Shown here: one piece after another, positions 59,610 through 64,000 of the stretch
How positions within the stretch are numbered: position 1 is the first letter of the stretch
Layout of the letters: each line of letters starts with the position of its first letter
Assembly: GCA_015039365.1 (NCBI GenBank)
Contig: WION01000160.1
Coordinates: 1 to 64,000, forward strand
Length of the DNA stretch: 64,000 bases
Origin: Amanita rubescens
Taxonomy: Eukaryota; Basidiomycota; Agaricomycetes; Agaricales; Amanitaceae
Reading direction: 5' to 3'
Notes under the pieces: model-generated
Databases searched by the model: none
What the model saw: only the letters and a program-made list of their open reading frames with translations
Told to the model about the DNA's origin: nothing
Translations under genes and position numbers: made by a program

Positions 59610-60006
59610 TGAAACAATCAGAAGAAGGCCGATGCGGAAGTGCGTTTGGCCAAAGGGGCTTCGGAGGTCAGTCCTGGGGGTGCCTCGGAGGCAGAGAGGG
59701 TGCCGAATGCGAAGGTGAACGAGTGGAAGGTGTCCGAAGCACCGAGGAACGAAGGGAATGAAAGGAATCGAACTCTGAGCAGTAATGGGGTGATAATTCG
59801 CTAACTACAACTATGTACACAATGGTATATATACTACGGAGGCACGAGGTGACCATGTGACAATTCCTGCACCGAGTCCGAGGCCTGTGCATGCGTCCGA
59901 ACACAAACGATCATCCTCCGGGGTCGAGTATAGGCTCGGAGTGCTTCGGGGAGCTTCGGAAGGTTTCGGAGATCGGTTCCAATGTAGCCGGAATCGGCTC
60001 GTTACA
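59610..60006 (-). repeat. 3' LTR of the Gag-only element
   Basis: 397-base LTR, same sequence as 61839-62235 by eye. It holds the last ~32 codons and stop of the Gag ORF. A purine-rich stretch, CCCAGGAGG on the minus strand, lies just inside (60007-60015) as a possible polypurine tract. Confidence 0.9.
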
Positions 60007-61515
60007 CCTCCTGGGTACTTTTAATACTGACCTCCTGGTCAGGACGGGGAGATCGGATGGTGATAGGAAGTAGAAGGGAAGTGGTGGGTGGGTTCTTCTC
60101 ATCTCGCTTTCTTCAATTGTGCAGGCAGTCAAGGCGGCAGTTGGAATTTCGGCGGAATCAGGTCTCGGAATGGCAGCTGTCGGGATGCCAGATGGCTCGG
60201 AAATGATAAAGACTTCGGCGATGGGGTCGCCGAGGGTTTCCGGGGTGGCAGAAATTGGCGTAGCAGTGGTGGGGTCATCAGAAGCCTCGGAGGTCTCGGT
60301 GGTATCATGCGTTGTAGTGGTGGGAGCGTCGGAGGGTCTGGGGGGTTCAGAGGGTTCGGAGGGGGTGGTATTAGGGAGCGTGGGTTGATTAGGGATCGTG
60401 GTGCTAATGTGTATGTGCGTCGGAGTCGTATGTACGTTTTGCAGTGCTTCAGTATTGACAGGCTCGGCGGTATGCGTTCCGGAGTGGTCTAGAGCTTCCA
60501 GGAAGTAGTTGGAGGACACAAATGGCTTCGGAGCGGTCGGCTGTGTGTACCTCAGCAGCCATACATCGATGCGTTCTTTGAACCATTGTCCGAAGTGGCG
60601 GTATTGGAATGCATTCGGTTCGTTGCCGTCCAAAAATTGAATCCGTCCGTCGACTATTTTGATCTTCCCTTGCCTTGCATATTCATCCCTGATATGGCAC
60701 CAGGCCGTCCGATGATTGATATCTCCGCAGAAAATGCATCCGCTAAGGAGATGGGTGGAAGCTGTGCTCGGAGCGAAGGCAGTGCTCGGAGGGGGAGTAG
60801 GGATAGGTGTTGGAGGCGTCGGAAGCGTCGGAGCTTGTGGGGTGGTCACGGCGAGCAAGGCTATAGCAGACCTTGAGCTGATAATGAATTGTGCAGCACT
60901 ATTCATGTCTTTTAGATCATAGCCGTCATCGGGGTGGACGTCCGGGTACTTGATTGTGAGCCGAGTAGTGATATCGGGTCGGAGCTCGGGAGGGAATGCG
61001 GACATGAACATGATGCTTGCCTCACGGCGTGTCATGCGGTGCTTTCCGATGAGGTATTGAGCTGTTCCGGAAAATTCCCTGTGATACTCAGCAAGGGCTG
61101 TCTCGGATGTGACTTTTTGCGCTGAGAAGTGGCCGGAAACGGCGTGTAGTGCTGCAATAGTGTGGCGGCGATCGGGCTGTGCCTCGGGGTAGATCTCGGA
61201 AATCGCTTTCTTAAACGCGTCCCAGGTTTTCGGATCCAATAGGGTGTCTCGAGCGGCTCTCCAGATCTCGGAAGATTTCTCATCGGTATAGTAGACAGCC
61301 CATTTGATCAGTTCAGCATCTCCGGAGCGTTGTCTATCCTCGCAGATCATCTCGATATCTTTGAGGTATCTCTCAAGGCCAGCGGCAGTGCCTCGGAAGC
61401 AGGGTGCCTCCTTGTTCGTTCGGATGGGCATGCGGCGGCTTGGTTCGGTCATGATGTTACTGGCAGGCCGAAGCGAAGCGAGCTGTTCTGATGGAAAGCG
61501 AGGTGGATTAAGCAA
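59911..61515 (-). CDS. Gag-like protein of the LTR element
   Basis: A 534-codon uninterrupted ORF. The N terminus is MLNPPRFPSEQLASLRP. A helical capsid-like region follows, with CFRGTAAGLERYLKDIEMI, WRAARDTLLDPKTWDAFKKA and ALAEYHREFSGTAQYLIG, the pattern of retrotransposon Gag capsid domains. A Pro/Thr-rich linker precedes the zinc knuckle CIFCGDINHRTAWC (C-x2-C-x4-H-x4-C). The second half is a Pro/Thr/Ser/Glu-rich low-complexity tail that runs into the 3' LTR. No protease or polymerase motif is present. Absence of stops fits a young, possibly still expressed copy. Confidence 0.85.
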   Translation of the reverse strand: MLNPPRFPSEQLASLRPASNIMTEPSRRMPIRTNKEAPCFRGTAAGLERYLKDIEMICEDRQRSGDAELIKWAVYYTDEKSSEIWRAARDTLLDPKTWDAFKKAISEIYPEAQPDRRHTIAALHAVSGHFSAQKVTSETALAEYHREFSGTAQYLIGKHRMTRREASIMFMSAFPPELRPDITTRLTIKYPDVHPDDGYDLKDMNSAAQFIISSRSAIALLAVTTPQAPTLPTPPTPIPTPPPSTAFAPSTASTHLLSGCIFCGDINHRTAWCHIRDEYARQGKIKIVDGRIQFLDGNEPNAFQYRHFGQWFKERIDVWLLRYTQPTAPKPFVSSNYFLEALDHSGTHTAEPVNTEALQNVHTTPTHIHISTTIPNQPTLPNTTPSEPSEPPRPSDAPTTTTHDTTETSEASDDPTTATPISATPETLGDPIAEVFIISEPSGIPTAAIPRPDSAEIPTAALTACTIEESEMRRTHPPLPFYFLSPSDLPVLTRRSVLKVPRRCNEPIPATLEPISETFRSSPKHSEPILDPGG

Positions 61516-61819
61516 GGGGCTTCAGGGACGAAAGCTATTGATCGATCGGAGCTGGATCGGGAGTAGTGGAACGTGTGGGCGTTGTTCGGCTGATGCTGTG
61601 TCAGTGCTGTGGGGCCGAGTGGTGAAGGCTACTGCAGTGTAAAGAGCGGGGAGGGTATAATTGAAGAAAGGTCGGCGGGGTATGGTCTCTGAGCTATGGG
61701 AGGGCCGGCAGAGTGCTTGGAGTGGCTCGGAGCAGATTCCAAGTGACACCGGAGCTTGTCCGATGCTTTCTGTGCAGGAGTTGGGTGAAAGGAATGACCG
61801 ACGGACTGACCTAAGAGCC

Positions 61820-61836
61820 CCTCGCGGTGGGCTCCA
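61820..61836 (-). other. Primer-binding site of the LTR element
   Basis: On the minus strand, two bases after the 5' LTR end, the sequence is TGGAGCCCACCGCGAGG. A TGG start at this position is expected for pairing with a tRNA 3' CCA end. The tRNA species was not identified. Confidence 0.6.
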
Positions 61837-61838
61837 GT

Positions 61839-62235
61839 TGAAACAATCAGAAGAAGGCCGATGCGGAAGTGCGTTTGGCCAAAGGGGCTTCGGAGGTCAG
61901 TCCTGGGGGTGCCTCGGAGGCAGAGAGGGTGCCGAATGCGAAGGTGAACGAGTGGAAGGTGTCCGAAGCACCGAGGAACGAAGGGAATGAAAGGAATCGA
62001 ACTCTGAGCAGTAATGGGGTGATAATTCGCTAACTACAACTATGTACACAATGGTATATATACTACGGAGGCACGAGGTGACCATGTGACAATTCCTGCA
62101 CCGAGTCCGAGGCCTGTGCATGCGTCCGAACACAAACGATCATCCTCCGGGGTCGAGTATAGGCTCGGAGTGCTTCGGGGAGCTTCGGAAGGTTTCGGAG
62201 ATCGGTTCCAATGTAGCCGGAATCGGCTCGTTACA
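61839..62235 (-). repeat. 5' LTR of the Gag-only element
   Basis: 397-base LTR matching the 3' LTR at a constant offset of 2,229 bases without a visible difference, indicating very recent insertion (or gene conversion). Confidence 0.9.
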
Positions 62236-63901
62236 CCGATGTGGCCTGTTTTAAGTTGCGTCCATAGGCTACTCGTGCGGCGGTCGGCCTTTGCTATAGC
62301 CTTCCTGTACTTTTTGCCACCCTTGTCGCTGATGACGTCCTTGAGTTTTTCTGCCTGGGCCGACATGCGCCAGGCCTCCAGTGCCGCCTCTTTTATTTTT
62401 GCGTTGAAGTGTTGTTTCGCCGCTGATTTGCTGGTTGGGAGGGGCTTCCTGAAAAGCTTCGGTAGTGCTTTTCCGATACTGCATGTGCCCGCACTTGCTG
62501 CCTTTGCCGCCTCATCCGCCTCTTCATTTCCTTTTATTCCTACGTGGCCTGGTGACCATCTTATTTTCAACTTTATGTTGTCATTCCTGTGCTTGAGTGC
62601 GTTGACTTGCTCATGGAAAATGTCGAGAATGTACTTGCCTGGCCCCTGTTTGCTCTCTGTGGATGCAATTATGGCTGCCTGATTATCGACATTAATTGTT
62701 ACAGATTTTACGCCTCGTTTGTTCTTGATCGAAAAAACCCCGAGGGCCATTGCGGCACACTCTGCTTCATAAACCGTGTGTCTTGCGGCTGGTCCTAAAT
62801 GGAACTGTATGAGTGCGATACGTTTTCTTTTCTTATAGATTACTGCAGCGGCGCCAACTCCGTCCTTTGTTAGGGATCCGTCTGTGTACAGTTGGTATTC
62901 TGCATTGTCCTTGTGACATTGTTCGATGGCGGTATCTTTGTTGTCCGGGATGACAGTTTTGATGCCTGGGTTCCATGAGTTGGGGCGGCGTATGGGTATT
63001 ATCTTCTCCATTGAGTCGGGTTTGATGTCGTACGTGTGGAAAAGCTCGTGTAGGGGGCTGGGGTGTTTTCGTACATATCTTCGTGCCGAGCGTCGTACCA
63101 TATCATGCAGGGGGTGTCCTTTAGGGATCGTTGCAAGGCCCAGGGCTGTGTTATAGCGCCATTTGTTGATTGCTAGGTGTATTGGCAGTAAGTCTGATAA
63201 CACATTCAAAACGGCACTCGCCGTGGTTCTCATGGCGCCTGTAATCATTATGGATGCACGGCGTTGGACCGTTGCAAGCTGTCGCATGACTGTGATATTG
63301 TAAGTTGGGCTCGGGTTGGGTGATGTTAGCTTATGTCGTCGCTGAGGGGAGAGGAAAATGTCGGCACCGTAAAGTAACCGAGGGATTGCTATGGTGAGGT
63401 ATAGTCGGCGGACAAAGGCGGGGCTGATCCCTTTGTTCATGCGGGCTAAGCGGCCAAATTGGTTGATCCATTTTTCGCCTTTTGCCAGGGTTGTTGCTAT
63501 GTGCGTTTTCCAGTTGAGCCAGCGGTCGATCGAGATTCCTAGGAGTTTCGCTGATTCTTGCGGCTGGACCTCGTGTCCTCGTATGAGTATTGGTTCATTT
63601 TCCCCTTCTCTTCCCGTTGTTATGTTTTTGGCTCGTAGGAAGTCGACCAGTTGGAACTTTTCTATGCCGAAAGTGCAATTGTGCACTCAGTGTAGTTGCG
63701 GCCTATCGCGAGAATCGTTGTGTCATCTACAAATAAGATAGCGTCCTCACCGCTCTTTAGATCTGGTACGTCCAGGATATCCGCGTTGTATATCATATAG
63801 GCGATGGGTGAAAACGGGTCTCCCTGGTCTAGGCCATTTATGATGTTGAAAATGTCTGATGTGTAATCGTCGAATTTGAGCTGAGTTTTTCTGTTGGCCA
63901 T
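62236..63901 (-). pseudogene. LINE ORF2: reverse transcriptase (part) and RNase H
   Basis: The frame at 63901-63662 has RT motifs GLDQGDPFSPIAY and AILFVDDTTILA (catalytic FVDD instead of the common Y/FADD). It ends NYTECTIALSA and stop. The next frame, from 63686, resumes HNCTFGIEKFQLVDFL, so about 20-25 codons and the frame are lost between. The thumb region LLGISIDRWLNWKTHI follows, then RNase H with catalytic residues in YTDGSLTKDGVGAA, YEAECAAMALG, NVDNQAAI and WSPGHVGIKGNEEAD. The ORF is cut at 62236 by the LTR element. It cannot make an active RT as it stands. Confidence 0.82.
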
Positions 63902-64000
63902 TCTTCGTGTTATCTAGCCGGTAAACTGACGAGGGATGCCTCTTATGCGCATGTCATGGATCAGTCGGTCGATGTTGACACTCGGAAAAGCGCCCTTAAC

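Larger units (their letters stand above)
59610..62235 (-). mobile_element. Gag-only LTR retrotransposon nested in the LINE
   Basis: A 2,626-base element with two 397-base LTRs that appear identical (59610-60006 and 61839-62235). On the minus strand LTRs start TGTAACGAGCC and end TTGTTTCA. Next to the 5' LTR is a primer-binding-like TGGAGCCCACCGCGAGG. The only ORF is a Gag-like protein; protease, reverse transcriptase, RNase H and integrase are absent from the 1.8 kb interior. Target duplication is CCGA (4 bases) or CCGAT (5 bases) if the terminal T is counted as target. Flanks rejoin the LINE frame exactly. It must depend on another element's enzymes. Confidence 0.88.
58725..64000 (-). mobile_element. 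LINE (non-LTR retrotransposon), 3' portion, split by a nested LTR element
   Basis: Minus-strand LINE whose 5' end lies beyond 64000. It has reverse transcriptase and RNase H sequence, a C-terminal zinc-binding region, a 3' untranslated region of about 560 bases, and a 31-base poly(A) tail (poly-T at 58725-58755). ORF2 with an RNase H domain places it in the Tad1/I-like groups. Two lesions are visible: insertion of the LTR element at 59610-62235 and a deletion/frameshift near 63665-63690. Confidence 0.85.

Noticed and set aside
59668..59904. 78-codon ORF present identically in both LTRs
   Set aside because: Probably chance coding potential in LTR sequence; duplicated only because LTRs are identical.
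60088..60876. Plus-strand Gly/Ser-rich open frames
   Set aside because: Antisense of the Pro/Thr-rich Gag tail; composition fully explained by that.
1..64000. CRISPR arrays, operons, prokaryotic promoters or ribosome binding sites
   Set aside because: The DNA is eukaryotic with spliced genes; no short regularly spaced direct repeats with unique spacers were seen.

Overview
The window is nuclear DNA from a filamentous basidiomycete, most likely an Agaricomycete. Genes are dense and carry many 45-60 base GT-AG introns. The families present (MSS51-like MYND proteins, DUF4470-MYND, DUF3669, HNH-type proteins, atypical G-alpha subunits, NB-ARC/TPR proteins with a short N-terminal motif) are typical of mushroom-forming fungi. 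Mobile elements are an LTR element, a solo LTR and LINEs. All annotation is by reading translations and splice junctions by eye; no database search was run.

Left part (1-10.6 kb): a reductive iron-uptake pair. The 5' end of a FET3-type multicopper ferroxidase (minus strand) faces an FTR1-type iron permease (plus strand). A broken, internally inverted second FTR1 copy lies between them, and each functional gene has upstream copies of the iron-GATA-factor motif ATCTGATAA. Next come a MYND/MSS51-like gene and a divergent questin-oxidase-like gene.

Middle-left (10.6-28 kb): three paralogous vWA-domain genes (one at 10.6 kb, two in tandem at 22.9-26.2 kb), relics of duplicated vWA and rhodanese sequence on both sides of an NB-ARC/TPR (NLR-like) gene, a decayed RNase T2 gene, and an intact proteasomal ATPase gene RPT6. 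The NLR-like gene has about 18 nearly identical 126-base TPR units and is interrupted by a 453-base solo LTR with a 5-base target duplication.

Centre (28-48 kb): three paralogous SF1 RNA helicase genes of the MOV10/SDE3 type, each with one CCCH-like and three C2H2-like zinc fingers at the N terminus. Between the first and second lie a LINE ORF1 fragment, a frameshifted DUF3669 gene, a DUF4470-MYND gene and an HNH-type relic.

Right part (48-64 kb): an atypical G-alpha gene lacking the usual catalytic glutamine, an F-box gene with a frame break, a TUP1-like WD40 gene without the TUP1 N terminus, a small secreted cysteine-rich protein gene, tRNA-Val(CAC), and a minus-strand LINE. The LINE ends in 31 A residues and is split by a 2.6 kb LTR retrotransposon that has identical LTRs and encodes only Gag.

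The genes do not form one pathway. The clear functional unit is FET3-FTR1. The NLR-like gene, vWA family, helicase trio and fresh transposon insertions together make a duplicating, transposon-rich accessory region with conserved housekeeping genes such as RPT6 embedded in it.
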